From NCBI GenBank assembly GCA_012064415.1, contig SSNU01000090.1, positions 62,001-126,000 of the forward strand: 64,000 bases of DNA, in the 5' to 3' direction. The notes under the pieces were generated by a model. It saw only the letters and a program-made list of their open reading frames with translations, was not told the DNA's origin and did not search any database. Source of the stretch: Gyrodactylus bullatarudis. Its lineage: Eukaryota; Platyhelminthes; Monogenea; Gyrodactylidea; Gyrodactylidae. The position numbers were made by a program, and so were the translations under genes. Positions 50,301-61,627 of this stretch are shown piece by piece (position 1 is the first letter of the stretch; each line of letters opens with the position of its first letter).

Positions 50301-53300
50301 AATATAGTTTTCTGATTCTCGTGCATACCCTTGAGGAGGGACGATATTTTTACCTAATACAATAATAATCTATGCAATCAAGTTTATTAATGGAATACTT
50401 ACACAATTAGCAGAACTCTCGAGGGTCTGGAATAACTTGGATACATTACGAATGAAGTCATTCTCTAAAAATGAAATGAAGTTTTGATTTTCATCACTGA
50501 ATGGAAAAATCTCTTTGTCAAATTCCTACATTAAACAAACAAGAAAGAATTTCTTACTCACTAACAGAGTCATTGTCCTACTTATGGATTCACATCTACA
50601 TTTCAGTAAAACTTAGTAAATTGGAAAGAAATCAATATCATTTATAGTTTTTAAACTCATGAGGAAGGTAAGAGAGAAAGCAAGCGTATATTTTCTCTAA
50701 CCTTCCTTATGAGTTTAAAAACTAGAAAATGCCATAAAACTTGATAATACTTCAAAAATATAATCAGTATTGACTAATAAAGTCTAAATGAACAGCTTGA
50801 TCAAAATAATCATGTGGAAATCTGAGAAAAAACAGATTATGATAAAGAGAAAATTTACAAGATTCATTTTTGATAAAAGAACATTTTGTAATCTATGTTG
50901 GGAATAATTTTCTAATCAGAATTTTTTCTACTGTAAAGTAAAAGGGAAACGATGGTGAATTTGTAGTTATTTATTTAAACCCTATCGAGTCATATAGAGA
51001 ACGGGCAGTTTTGTCAATGCATAATTCTGTTCTGAAGAAACTAAAATTGATTATAATTAATGAGCCACTGAAAGACTTATTCAGTTACAACAATTTATTG
51101 AGAAGTTACGAAAATTTTCAAGAAAGATTTTTCAAGTTAGAAATTTGATCACGTTGAGAATCGTTAGTTTTGGGGTCAAAAAGTGATAGTTTTTCGAGAA
51201 AATAAATTTATTAAAAGTTTGTATTTGAAAAAAATTGCATATTTGTTATCAGTGTATTCTGAGCAATATGGAATTTCAATCAATCTCAACGATGTCCCTT
51301 GAGAAAAATTTCTGAGGTTTCTTCAATGGTTAATATTCTTTTTATAGAAGGTTTTTTTTATTAATAAAGCATCTGTATTTAGAAAAAGAATTCAAGAATT
51401 GATCAAGATGAACAAGAACATTCATGATCATTTTTATTGGACAAGCCTCTCCCCATAGGTAGTGATTACAGTGGATTTGTCCCAGAAACATGAGTCATGT
51501 TAGGAGTGAGACTGTAGGACTACCAAGAAAAGCAAATAGGCAAAATGATATATTTTTTTGATTTCAGGTTTTTCAAATTTGATTTTTTCTACAGGTACTT
51601 GACTATCTCATTACCGAAACGTCTATTTATTGAAGATTTCAGATTCCATCATGGAACAAATTAATGTTCTCATGATTTTGCACTTGAATTAGTTTATTTA
51701 CAATACGATTGAACATACTCCAAAATCAAACAGTTCTGACAAATAAACTAATGAATGTAGATAATTTATTATACAATTATGGTTTCTAACAAAAAAAGAA
51801 ATCTTTTTCATTTGTTAAGGACATTGTCTTAGCATTTTTCATCGATAAAATCTTGAATCTATCCATCTAAATGAACCAGACACATTAATTAATATCAGTT
51901 ACAAACAGAGTTGCAGTGATGCCGGCAATTTTTTATCTAATTATGACTATTTCTCTTCAGACTAGCATGTATTTTGATAATCTGACCCATATCTGAGCTC
52001 ATTGGCACTTTGAGATAAAGAACTTTGTTGATGAGATGATCGAATTGGGAATAAAATTTGGCTTGACTCAGTTATTTCATAATCATGTCAAATGAAATTT
52101 TTAATTTTGGCACCTGCTTAAATTTTCTTGCAGTTAGCAAAGGAATCAGTAACTTAATTTTTTTAAATTCTACACTTTTTTACCCAGTTTCTAATTCAAG
52201 ACTAATTCTAGAGCACCACTCTTCATAGTGAACAGAATCTGAGTTTTTAAATTATTTTTTATTTTGGAAGGATTTTTATGTTTTTAATTTGACTCTTTCT
52301 AAAATGTTGATTCAATTTTATCTATTAATCTTTAGCACTCTTTTGCGAGTTTAAAACAATTCCTCAAGAAGAAAAGTAATTGTCTAACCAATACGAACCA
52401 GAAGACGACCTAGTCATTGACTCGTGGCCATTTTTTCTGTATTCAATTCTAGGAACATTCATCTTTATTTGGTTGATATGGGGATCTATGATTCATACTA
52501 AAAGTCCAATTTTCTCATTAAGAAGGAGAGTTCATCGTATGAAAAAAATCCCAAATTTCTGACTTGGTAAAAGTTTGTGAAATTATAAATAGAAAAGTCA
52601 TGAGAGGGAGAATAGTTCAACTCACCATATTGAGCTCGTTTCTCAAAGCTGGTAATTATATCTCGGCAAAATTTGCACCATAGCTTACTGTAGTTGAGAG
52701 CGAAATCCACACTGTTTTTATCCCGTTTAGCTAAGGTTACATCTTCATCTGCAACACCGTGACCTAGAATTTGATATAAAAAAGGGGTTTTTAATTTAAT
52801 TAATATATATTCATTGCTCATTTTTAATTTTAAAAATCTCTATTTTACTAGAAAAGTTTGTATTTGTTAGATTTTAAGGATTGAAAAGTAGTCACGTGCT
52901 ACCGTCTGATAATGATAATTATTATTGGGTTTGATTTGTTATGCTGGAGGAACCAGATAAGAAGCCTGGCACAATATTCAAATTATAAAATTAGTATCAG
53001 TTTATCATCATCATAAATATGTAACATGTAACATTACCTCAAAGATGGACAATAGTCTGTGATCCCATAGAAATATACATCTCTATATCATGATGTTCTA
53101 CCAATGCTCTAAGGGGGAATATATATGCATAGAAATACTTGTTTTGTCTCTCGAGGAAGAGAGAAGAAGATAATTGCTAAAAAATCATATGATCTAGGAC
53201 GATTCAAGAGAAAGAGAGATATGCATGAATTCTCGGGCTGTATCAGGGCATAGCGTAATAGAAACTAACAGATTTAAATTTTGCATTCGATAAGATTTCT

Positions 53301-56300
53301 GATTAAGATGGAAGATTCATAATTGAAAGAAAAGGGAAATATTATTAGCCTGTCTGTTTTAGCAGATTCAAAAATGAATCTACATTCTCAGATTCAACTG
53401 ATGGAATGAAGGCCTCAGATGACATCAGCCAGTTTCTCAAAATATCCTCTATATGTCAGTCAACTTTGCACCCAATCGATATACTCATTGTGGATAGTTT
53501 CAGGCTAATTTATAAAACTTTGGGATTCTGAAAGAGAACCTAGAGGTGTGATTTTCTTTCAATCTTTGGTTATTTATTCACTCAAGTCAGCCAAAAAGAT
53601 CACAAAAGATGGCTACACATTAGGGTAATGTACAGAATATTTTTTCCCAACTTTACACAGAAAAGAAGATTTTCATAAATTAAATTCAAAAATTCTATTG
53701 TTCTATTGATACCGATAAATCCCATTTTCCAAAAACTCTTTTTAAAACGCATTAAATTTCCTAGAAAAGGATGAGGATATTTAAAAAATGGTAATTTTCA
53801 ATTGAGATTTTGTATATAAGAATAAAATTTTAAATATTTAATTCAATAGGATTTCTTTCTCAAAATTTAATGAGCAAATAACTGAAAAAGTTGTAAAAAT
53901 TTGTATTACCTCAGTATACATTTCTCACTACTACTACGAAAACACCAATATTTTTGTCATCAAATAAGTGTTTTACTAATTTTTACATCATAACATAGAA
54001 AGATGCCCGTAAAATTCATTGTTCTATCATCCATCATGGGAGATAATAGGAAAAGGGGCATTGACATAACGAGTGACGAATTTTTCTCTTGAAAAAATAT
54101 CTTAGTCTGAGATTTCCTCAAGAGTAGTATTCCCGTGAGTTGTCTCGGAGGCTCTTCTTCTTTTAAAAGCAACGTATCTCTAATGCACACATTCAGGGGA
54201 AAGATTTGGGTGGGAATTTACCTGTCCTATCACCATCATCCGAATAGGAATCATAAATTTTGACAAAAAATCATTTGCACCCTTGCAAACATCATCATTT
54301 CAATGTGCAAATATGTAAATTACTATTATTTTCGATACAAAATAGCTCCAAGTACATTTAATTTTAATACACTGCCATTTTATGCTAAAGAGATGCCTGA
54401 ATTTTTATTTCTATCGAGACTGGCTTCTTTTTTGTCTTTTGTAAAAGAGAAAGAGAAGATTGTTAGAAACAACTGCATGGAAACTTTATTTTAATTTTAA
54501 ATCTCGGGATAAAAGTTTGAGAGGAAAAATCCCAAATTCATTAGATTGATTTCTGATCTCAGAGGGAAGGGGAAACAAACAGGCCACCCTTATGTTCTTA
54601 TGTTGTCCATGTTGTAACTGTATCATCATATGCTATGCTATTGAAGTAGGAGAAAGTAAAGTAGTCTTTTTCCAAGACGCAAAGAATGCTGTTGCTTCAA
54701 ACCCCCGGGATGAAATTGCAAGTTTGCATTTTACTATTCTGGGATGTGCAAAATGACCAATTGTAGAGATAAATCAAATAAGTTTTCCCTCTTCCACATG
54801 ATGATGATGACGACGATGTTACTGTAATATATATGTATATAATTGTATACATTTTGTACTGGATAAAACATGGTTTTTTGTACTACACAGTGTAGTACAC
54901 ACACACACATCATATGTATCCATCTGGATTGCAGTACAAGAGTGTAACATGAAGAGGAAAAGAAGAAAGCTAGGAAAGCTGAACAACATCCACCCTTTTT
55001 GCCATCTATTCCAAAATTGATTTCTAGGAATGTATTATGGATTTTTACAAGTTTTGGTTCAACAACAAAACCCTATTGCTATCGCACAATCATTATCATT
55101 ATCTAAATACCTTTTTTTCATTAAATGTCTTGAAGGGAAACCTCGCCAACCCATCATTTCATTACTACCTAGTAGTTTTATAACCCTCAAATTTATGGAT
55201 AAATGTTAGAGAATTCAGAGATGCATTCAGAAGGGAACTAAATTAAATATTTTGACCTTAAACTGGAAACCCTAGATTCGTTGATTTATTATCGTTATCA
55301 CTATCGAATTTTTATAACTCTCTCTATCTAGCTTTAGGATATATACATTTATAACTTTTTAGTCGTCCAGTGCATTAATGACTAAAAGAGAACGAAATCG
55401 AGAAAAGTTTAGCTTCGATCCTCAGTTAATACTAGAGCTGCAGAAATCAGGTGGAAATTTTAATTAAAATTCGAATATTCAAATATTTGCTACAATCATT
55501 AGGTAGGTATCACTTTTCTTCATTAGATTTATGGTGCTTCTCCGATGAGGGCCAATGTGATATTTCTTAGTTCCTTCGAGTTTAGAGAAAATAATTCGTG
55601 GATTTCTTGTCGATTTAAGCTCGAGATGAGCCGAAATTGTTATATGGGACCTAAGAATACGAGAAACATACAGATGTAAGATTTGATTGAAAGAACAATG
55701 AGATTTCTCCATGAATCATACAGGACTATGACGTCTCACGTATAATCAGAGAGAATTTCTGATACAAGAAAAATAAAGGGATCTACAATTATTTCGTTCC
55801 AGGTGCTTAGGTAAAATATCCTTAGGTAAACACCTAGAACGAAATAATTGCAGATAATCTTTCTAAGTATAGGTGCTGCACTTCTCATAAGATCAAGACT
55901 AGACTCTTTAAAATGGCAAAAATGTCTATTTTACAGCCCTAGTAGTCATCGCCAGAATGGACTACTAGACCACACAGATTTAGATTTAGAGAGTAGAATA
56001 ATTAGAATCTGTAATTGTTTTGGAGATGGATATTTATTTAGAAAAAAAAGTAGATGAAGAAGAAAATAACAAGAAAAAGAAATAAATCGATTAGTGATTT
56101 CATTAGAGCTACTAGGGTAGATGGAAACATGATGAACCAAAAAGAAGAGAAAAAAACAAAATAGACGAAGAATCCAACTGTACTTGTGTAATATATATAT
56201 ATATACTTATGGATTACCATTTAATATTACTACATTACGATATTCATATTCCATCGAGAAACTGTAGTAACGTAGAGCGAGCGAGCATCAGAGAAAGAAA

Positions 56301-57983
56301 AAATTTTTATCAAATATTGAAGAGGATAAAATAATGTATACAAAAATTCATGATTGATGTATAGAAAAAAAGGAAAAGGCAAAGTCACATTCAACTTTTT
56401 GACTACACTTTACATTGTCCTAGTTATATTACTTGTTTCATTATTCATTACTAGTCAAGTAGAGTGCCAGTGGTTAAATTGATCAAGGTTTTCTAACAAG
56501 ACTCTATTTAGGGAAAAGGATAAGTGAGCAGAGTAGTAGACAATTCCCAATATTGAATGCGCATTTAGTAGATTTAATGCTGTGTGTTACATTAGTTAGT
56601 TGTAAATGTTTTAATGAAATTTAATTCAGATTGTAACCATAATCTTTAATGCAATCTAATATTTTATACTACAGATAACTGAGAGAGCTTTTGTCTATTG
56701 CAAATATTGCCTACCAGGGTCGTCGTTTTTTAACTGTGAGAATGTTGATCTCTAGGATTTATGAAAAGATATTCTTGAACCAAAGCGTTCACATTTGAAG
56801 CGCATTCATTCTTAGGAGCCAGTGTAATCTTTTTCAAAGAGTGAAAATCCATGGCATCTGACCAAGCAGAAGACAATTTGAAATCTCCAGGATTTGGTGA
56901 AATTTCCAGAAAAAGCTGTCAACATATTGGATGTAAATAATTTAGCAACACTCTTTTGTTAATTATGATAATACTCAGTGAGTACTACCCACTAATTAGT
57001 AACTAGTAATTCACAACAATCTAGTTAGTAAGGGTAAAAACCAATAATAACCTGCATAGGTTGATCAAAAAAAGAAATTAGAAGAAATCATAGATAATGA
57101 ATAGAGCAATCAATAATTCAGAAACTCAAACAAGTTTTTGGGATCTCTTGGCATACATGATATAAGAAATTAACTATATCAGATTATTGTTGTTTGTTAA
57201 TAAAAGTATCAAAGACAGGAGAATGAAAAAAATTTGCAAGATAATTTTTTATCGAAAATTTGAAGCTCCGACAGATGCCCTTTTTGAAGATAAAATCCTG
57301 ACATTCATAAACGGATATGAAGGGATCATCATTTTGTATATAAACTGTTTCTCTTACTTCTTATCCCAACCCCCTAAACCTATATCATCCTATTGGTGCC
57401 TATTGGTAGCAATTCTTATCTATGGATGAAATCATAATTTGACATTTAAATGGTAGAAGATGGAAAATATTCGTTCTACCAGTTGTGTAATGAAAGTGAA
57501 TACGTGGAAAATCGAGGATCAGGGATTTTTCCTGAAAATACTATTGAATTTTAACTATTCCAAGAAATTTAGTGAGCAAAAGAATGCCCTTATTTTTAAT
57601 TGAAAATTAAAATATATTAATGCATATCAGAAAATGATGAAATATCTATAGTGCTAATTTCCAGTACCTTATTGTGAAATTCATAATATGACGGACGCGA
57701 AAAATAGTTGAAATATGAGACCTTTACTGTGGGATACATAAATTACGAAAAGTTGAAAACCAAAGATATAACTAAAGGTTTTAGATTTTAACTCATATCT
57801 TTCTGAGTATGTTGTAACATTTAAAATTATACTCATTCATCAAGTCTTGAAGAGTGAAGAAAATACAAATTAAAGAAAATGTTATAAATACATATCATCA
57901 ACAGAAACGATCAAAACTATCAAATACTCACTGAGGATAATTCCATCTTTGTTATCACTGGTGGATTTAGTTTGATATTCCAT
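38328..57983 (-). CDS. F-BAR and RhoGAP protein (ARHGAP29/ARHGAP45/GMIP group)
   Basis: A cytoplasmic GTPase-activating protein for Rho-family GTPases with a membrane-curving F-BAR module. Exons read: 57983-57932, 52763-52626, 50525-50403, 49561-49517, 49312-48866, 45481-45404, 45319-45045, 43348-43266, 42631-42327, 41898-41734, 41331-40369 and 38666-38328; over 1000 residues. F-BAR: LNYSKLWCKFCRDIITSFEK through AYRETVEAANKRLVELEK, which closely resembles ARHGAP45, as does FRDYEPCSQYIRLIMNN. RhoGAP: GIYRVPASKVKV with the arginine finger, LSEPLFTYNMYTSLI, LPSSSRRVAGMLFHHLHRV, NAINLGTMFGPTVLK. A Ser/Thr/Asn-rich tail ends acidic (LEDEDDE). Phases demand one unfound exon between 52626 and 50525. 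The 43348-43266 exon fits in phase but adjoins decayed coding-like sequence and is tentative. No C1 domain was found, although vertebrate members have one. Confidence 0.85.
38795..39485. repeat. Foldback repeat, older copy
   Basis: Opens with GATATGAAGTTGGGAATCTA and closes with its inverse (AAGCTTCCCAACTTAATATA). Inner pairs such as TTAGATAAGAAAG / CTTGTCTAATCC and GTTAGAGGATGATCAGAAG / CTTTTGATCACCCTCC confirm arms of about 270 bp with perhaps 15-20% mismatch by eye. Lies in the last RhoGAP intron. Confidence 0.7.
39590..39897 (+). CDS. Candidate two-exon plus-strand coding fragment nested in the RhoGAP intron
   Basis: Two exons read cleanly on the opposite strand. Exon 39590-39742 follows TTGATTATTCCAG and ends at a GTGAGT donor (VNEMNRYGREFPEHFLFYGI, then EEYSRLVESYSEMGEGLTEK). 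Exon 39830-39897 follows TTTTGTTCTAG, keeps phase, and ends at a stop (GYFGIVMLDDELVQVSFMSF). Together about 73 residues. No family recognised. No upstream exon was found: a foldback repeat lies just 5'. It could be the 3' end of a nested host gene, a gene fragment carried by the repeat, or chance. Confidence 0.3.
39905..40320. repeat. Decayed foldback repeat
   Basis: AAATTCAATCTGGCAAAAAT and TTTGAATTTCGAAAATGCCC on the left match inverted sequence in the right half (GGCGCATTTTCGAAATTTAA). Same family as 36860-37985. Situated 49 bp from a RhoGAP exon donor. Confidence 0.5.
42990..43470 (-). pseudogene. Decayed coding-like fragment in a RhoGAP intron
   Basis: Minus-strand pieces look protein-like but are broken by a frameshift and stops: NLKTWSVAQMKGVPMKDN, then FVNKFASVYGIKDFVDPADP, DIFSVVKREEELKELL, and after two stops IHEGLEIGSNITFNGNVGDT and QLFSKKEEAYLSWLKKL. 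No family recognised. The middle piece overlaps the tentative RhoGAP exon 43348-43266, so that exon could be part of this relic instead. Confidence 0.4.
43554..44290. repeat. Young foldback repeat with about 300-bp near-perfect arms
   Basis: Begins CTAGTTAATATGAAGATGAG and ends with the exact inverse (CTCATCTTCATATTAACTAG). Arms run about 43554-43850 and 43990-44290 and differ at few positions by eye. The spacer of about 140 bp is unique. As RNA or single-stranded DNA it would form a very long hairpin. Sits in an intron of the RhoGAP gene. Confidence 0.85.
46819..46980. repeat. Direct copy of a PLE-associated repeat
   Basis: AATAATAATTTACAAATTAT, AGAAATAGTAAAAGTTGAAG and AACACCAAAACTCTCCCATA match 47330-47440 in the same orientation and, in part, the inverted block at 47745-47912. 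Confidence 0.6.
47001..47220. mobile_element. Palindrome-ended 220-bp MITE
   Basis: Ends ATGATTTTATGTGGATTTTC (left) and GAAAATCCACATAAATTCAT (right) are inverted repeats. They extend inward through GGACGTATTTGAAAA and GTTTTTCAAACACGTCC. No coding content. Inserted between two copies of the PLE-associated repeat. Confidence 0.6.
47458..47748 (-). pseudogene. Penelope-like element GIY-YIG endonuclease tail
   Basis: A minus-strand frame of about 96 codons with no internal stop reads as the C-terminal GIY-YIG endonuclease of a Penelope-like retroelement. It has FQCDCGASYIGRTIRKLSTR followed by EDH, then a His-rich spacer, then DKFLINLYKPNLCVQKNYS, the usual helix with the P.LN motif. The frame closes at TAA. 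The reverse transcriptase that should precede it is absent, so the copy is 5'-truncated. It lies in a RhoGAP intron, flanked by inverted repeat blocks (47224-47440 and 47745-47912). Confidence 0.75.
49740..50345. repeat. Decayed foldback-family repeat
   Basis: GGCACATTTTCGAAATTCAA followed by TTTGGCCAGATTGAATTTGA matches the right arm of the family at 37860-37950 and 40265-40300. An inverted, more diverged counterpart (AATGCCGAATTTTGAATTAG) lies at about 49770. In a RhoGAP intron. Confidence 0.45.
50645..50724 (+). ncRNA. microRNA-precursor-like hairpin
   Basis: An 80-nt foldback: TAGTTTTTAAACTCAT pairs with ATGAGTTTAAAAACTA, then G.U, then AGGAAGGT with ACCTTCCT, one A/A mismatch, and AGAGA with TCTCT. 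The stem is over 30 bp with an about 11-nt loop. The two off-pairs are G.U on the plus strand but A.C on the minus strand, so the plus-strand RNA folds better; that strand is antisense to the RhoGAP intron. A small palindromic MITE is the alternative. Confidence 0.35.
52764..57931. other. Large 5' intron of the RhoGAP gene
   Basis: About 5.2 kb with no exon supported on either strand. Contains CA-type (about 54897-54907) and TA-type (56191-56205) simple repeats and the hairpin at 55786-55850. Being first and long, it is a natural place for enhancers, but no specific site is recognised. Confidence 0.5.
55786..55850 (-). ncRNA. microRNA-precursor-like hairpin, intronic sense strand
   Basis: On the minus strand CAATTATTTCGTTCTAGGTG pairs with CACCTGGAACGAAATAATTG, and pairing goes on through U.G and TTA/TAA. 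This gives a 24-bp stem with two U.G pairs, no bulge, and a 17-nt loop. On the plus strand both U.G positions become mismatches, pointing to the RhoGAP sense strand. The stem is at the short end for a precursor. Confidence 0.35.
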
Positions 57984-59073
57984 TAGAGCGAAAACTCAGG
58001 TCGACATCTAAGAGAACCTGATTTTAGTATATTTGAAATTGCAATAAGGTTTTTATTTGAACAAATTTGGATTGAATTTTGTTATTTTTGTTTGTTTTAT
58101 TCTGTCCATAATTCAAAAATAAAAGTAAATTACTTAAAGCCTTTAAGTTAAAGGAGTTTACTTCAAGTAAATTTTAGAATGTAAACTAAAATTACTATGT
58201 AAAACTCACTCATTAAATGTGCAATGAACGGGAATCAATTAGTAGATACGACACATGAATTTTGTTTCAGTAAAACAAAAAAATTCTTGAAATTAAATGG
58301 AGTTATAACGAATTTGCCAGGCGAGCCGACATAACGGATTTAAATTAATCTTAGTACCGACATTTGCCAGGCACCGAACATAGCCAGGCATCTTTTGTGT
58401 ATCGCTAAGTTAAATTTTACTCCTATTCTAATTCCTTTTCGATTTAAAAAAAAATTTGGCTCCAACTTGTGTGTCGCATGTGCTAAAGAATAGCCCAATG
58501 AACTAAATAATGTTACAGATTCTTAAGTTTGGGGGTAAAGTAATTTTTTTTTTCAAAGAATCGAAAGAACTTTCTTGAAGAAAGTTTCTTCTAAAACCAG
58601 CGGCTGGCTACTTTTTTGTGAATGTTAAAATCTAAAATTTTTGATAAGTAAATTATATACTATAGGTCTTTATGACATTGTTTAACGTAGCAGAAAATTT
58701 TTATCAGCAACTATTTGAATTATCTTGAGTTAACGTGATTTCGGAAGACTTTTTTTAGCTTAAATGAAAAATATATTATAATATCTTTTGACAACAATGA
58801 AATTAAAATATTATTGTTTTTGTAATCAAAAATTCTACATTACTGCTTGATCAAAGTTGAGATTAAAGAAAAATGCAGATAAAAAACATCTTGCGTCCTA
58901 GAATATTTTCTTTTGATAATGTGAATCAAAAGCTGCAAAACAATCTCTTGGGCCCTCCATAACTTTTTTCGTTTTGGATAAACGAGTTTTCAATCAATAG
59001 CAGCTACATTGTAATTATAAATATGAATATTTAATATAATTCAGAGAAATAATGTCTGTATTTCAGTTATCAA
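57984..59073. other. Intergenic region upstream of the RhoGAP gene
   Basis: No gene supported. It should hold the RhoGAP promoter and the 3' UTR of the NPF-motif gene. A short inverted pair near 58140 (CTTTAAGTTAAAG) is the only notable structure. Confidence 0.35.
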
Positions 59074-59645
59074 TCAAAGAAAAGGATTTGAAGATTGTTG
59101 TTGATTTGGTATTGATGGAGTTGGTTGCATCCAGCTGTTGTTAGGAGATGAATTTGGAAAAATTGGATTGTTACTTTGAAAGGCTTTAGGTTCCCCTGAA
59201 ATAGAAAGTAAACAATCAATTTAAGAATTTCGAAAAATTGTCGACAACTAATTCAAATTTTTTTATATTCATAAAAGAGAGATCTACCATAAGGTAATGA
59301 AAATCAAAATAAGCTCTAAGAAACATATTTTTGGGACCGATACGACAAAATTTCTTGGAATGATTTCATATTTTACAAAAGATACTTGAACTATTTTTCA
59401 ATAACACCAAGTTATGCAGTATAATTATACTTGAAAGAATATTCGTAATCATGTTGGATATTCTTTTGAATGTGAAATAATCCACTTACAAGGAGATGTG
59501 TTTCCATTGAAAAGATTGTTTGGGTTATTAACAGGATTGAATGGAAATTTCGGACATAGTGCTGTATTATTTGGTATTTTGTCTTGATTCTTTGGAACCA
59601 TGGCTTGAGAGGATGACGGGGCAAAAGGATTTGTACCTGACTGAC
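59074..59645 (-). CDS. C-terminal exons of an NPF-motif endocytic adaptor, probably epsin
   Basis: Two last exons, 59645-59490 and 59195-59074, join in phase 1 (Trp codon across the junction) and end in a stop. The 92 residues are Asn/Pro/Ser/Gln-rich with NPF motifs: TNPFAPSSSQAMVPK near the start and SSNPFL at the very end. An NLF and FPF-type variants lie between. NPF binds EH domains (Eps15, intersectin). A terminal NPFL is typical of epsins, which bend membrane and recruit clathrin via an ENTH domain. The ENTH, ubiquitin-interacting and DPW parts would lie 5', beyond 59645 and probably outside the window. AP180-type or other NPF adaptors remain possible. Confidence 0.55.
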
Positions 59646-60972
59646 CTGATGACAAAATAAATTTAATACATAATCAAGCATTTAAAACTTAAGGTTTTTC
59701 AATCAAATGTATATTATTTAATTATAATTATTTAATATTAACGATTATTTCAATGGATTCGAGACACCTCTGGATTCTTTGACACGAAAATCGATACAAC
59801 TAGGTTTTGGTAGATGATTGCTTTGAATTCAGGAAAATATTACCTATAATAAAATTAAGATCACGAACTATATTGTTTAATTCATGTTATTTTTACTAAT
59901 ATAAGAGGTAATTTTATTCTTATCTACTTTACGTAGAATCCTACCAAAAATGTAATTATTACAAGATTAAATTGGTGAAAGATTCTGCAAGGTTATTTCA
60001 ACACTCTCAAGTCTAGACAAAGGATCAATTTATTTCACTTTCACTAAAACTCGTATCGATTAGAATATTTGAAAAGAATGATTATTGCCAAGAAATGCAT
60101 TGCTCAACTTTGAGAATCAAGGTTTTGAGCACACATGCTTAAAGATTATTCTTATGTTTGGTGAGAATTCATGATAAAGATTATCATTATTAAACTTTAT
60201 CTGCTATTGACTATGAATAATCAAATAAGAAGTGAATAATATTATAATTCTAATGGTTTTCTCAGGTTTAAACTAAAGGGGGAGTCTGAATATCGACCGG
60301 CATTCATCAAAAAGAATAGTTTGTAGAAATATATTTTTGGTATACAAAATACATGTCAATCAGGAATTTGTGTCACTGTGAAAGTGAACCTTTTCAAAAT
60401 CAACTTAATAATAATAGATTTTTAATTAGTCAAAATTAATCAAGATATTTATTGAACCTTTGGACCTTGATTCTATACCAAAGTTTCTTACCAAAATAAT
60501 TACGCTGTTTCCGAATCTTGAATTTCTTTTTGAAAGCCAACATTTTAGAGATAATTAAGGTTAAAATATGGATTTTTGGCTCTAAACCATAAGAGCAGGC
60601 AATTGCACATTTGAAATCTACAGCTATTGTTTTACCATAGAAAGATAGGTCTCAGAAAATAGGTTTTTAAAAAAACGATCGAAATATTTTTCAAATGTTT
60701 GGCTAGATTTTCAAAAAATCAATGGGACATGAAGGGTTAATATAGGCAGTAATAAATTTGGTCTGAGTAAGAAACTCATCAGTCCCTCACTCTCCAAAAG
60801 AATTCATAATAGGCTTCATGAAAAGTAGAATTTCAAGAGATGTAAATCAGGAGAATGAACAACTTGGGTTGAAAATTTCTCGCATGTTTATTTTTTTTAT
60901 ATCATGAGTCATAATAATTCAATTTAAATAATACAATCCCAAATTTTAAAATGTCACTATTGAAGGAAGCTA
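59646..60972. other. Intron of the NPF-motif gene, with repeat copy
   Basis: No exon recognised. The stretch 60530-60740 carries the inverse of the repeat at 6175-6400. The region beyond is filled by transposons. Confidence 0.4.
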
Positions 60973-61616
60973 TGAAATTCAATAAGGAAGTTGTGAAAAA
61001 CGATATGGAAATAATAGAATTTATTGGGGAAAATTCAACTTTTATTTTTTAATCTAATCAAGATAAGTTTTATCGTCAATCAAATTGCAAGGAGACAAAA
61101 TTATGATAAAAATTACTTAAAATGTAGTGAATAAATTCTCAATTATTCTTCTGATCGTTAAGCTATTGGATAGATGAGTTTAGTGCGGTTTTGTATTCAC
61201 TCCATCATGCCAAAAAAGCAGTACAGCAAGGATATATATACGAAGAAGAGTTATTGATTTGTATCAAAGGTGTGAAGATTGGGCTCAATTCATTGATCAC
61301 ATGAAAGAGCCATATTCACTTGCTTGCAAATGGATCCGCAATCCGAGAGAGTTTACCTCGAGAAGGGATGATTAAGGCCGAGAAAACACCACAAGTTCTG
61401 CAAAGCGTAATTGATCACATCGAAAATTGAACAGTGAAGAAATCATCAACTACCTAAAAGGACAAGACAGTATTCCATTTGTTGAATATCGATTGAGAAG
61501 ACTCGAGGAAATCGCAGAGAAAGCTAAAAACTAAATTGTGAAGAAGAAGAAAGAAGATTTAAGAGTTACAAATTAATTTTCCATATCGTTTTTCACAACT
61601 TCCTTATTGAATTTCA
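60973..61616 (+). mobile_element. Tc1/mariner-type deletion derivative
   Basis: Near-perfect 38-40-bp terminal inverted repeats: TGAAATTCAATAAGGAAGTT and on the right AACTTCCTTATTGAATTTCA, both continuing through GTGAAAAACGATATGGAAA. Flanking TA dinucleotides suggest TA target duplication. Inside, broken frames recall the N-terminal helix-turn-helix of such transposases: DLYQRCEDWAQFIDHMKE, then LACKWIRNPREFTSRRDD and EEIINYLKGQDSIPF. The catalytic DDE part is missing. Confidence 0.6.
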
Positions 61617-61627
61617 TATCTATCTTA

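Noticed and set aside
52380..52562. Plus-strand 60-codon frame with a membrane-like segment
   Set aside because: It starts at TTG just after an in-frame stop, has no splice acceptor or ATG, and lies next to a RhoGAP exon on the other strand.
50404..52625. Direct splice from RhoGAP exon 52763-52626 to 50525-50403
   Set aside because: The first ends in phase 1 and the second starts in phase 0, giving an immediate stop; an intervening exon is needed but I could not identify it.
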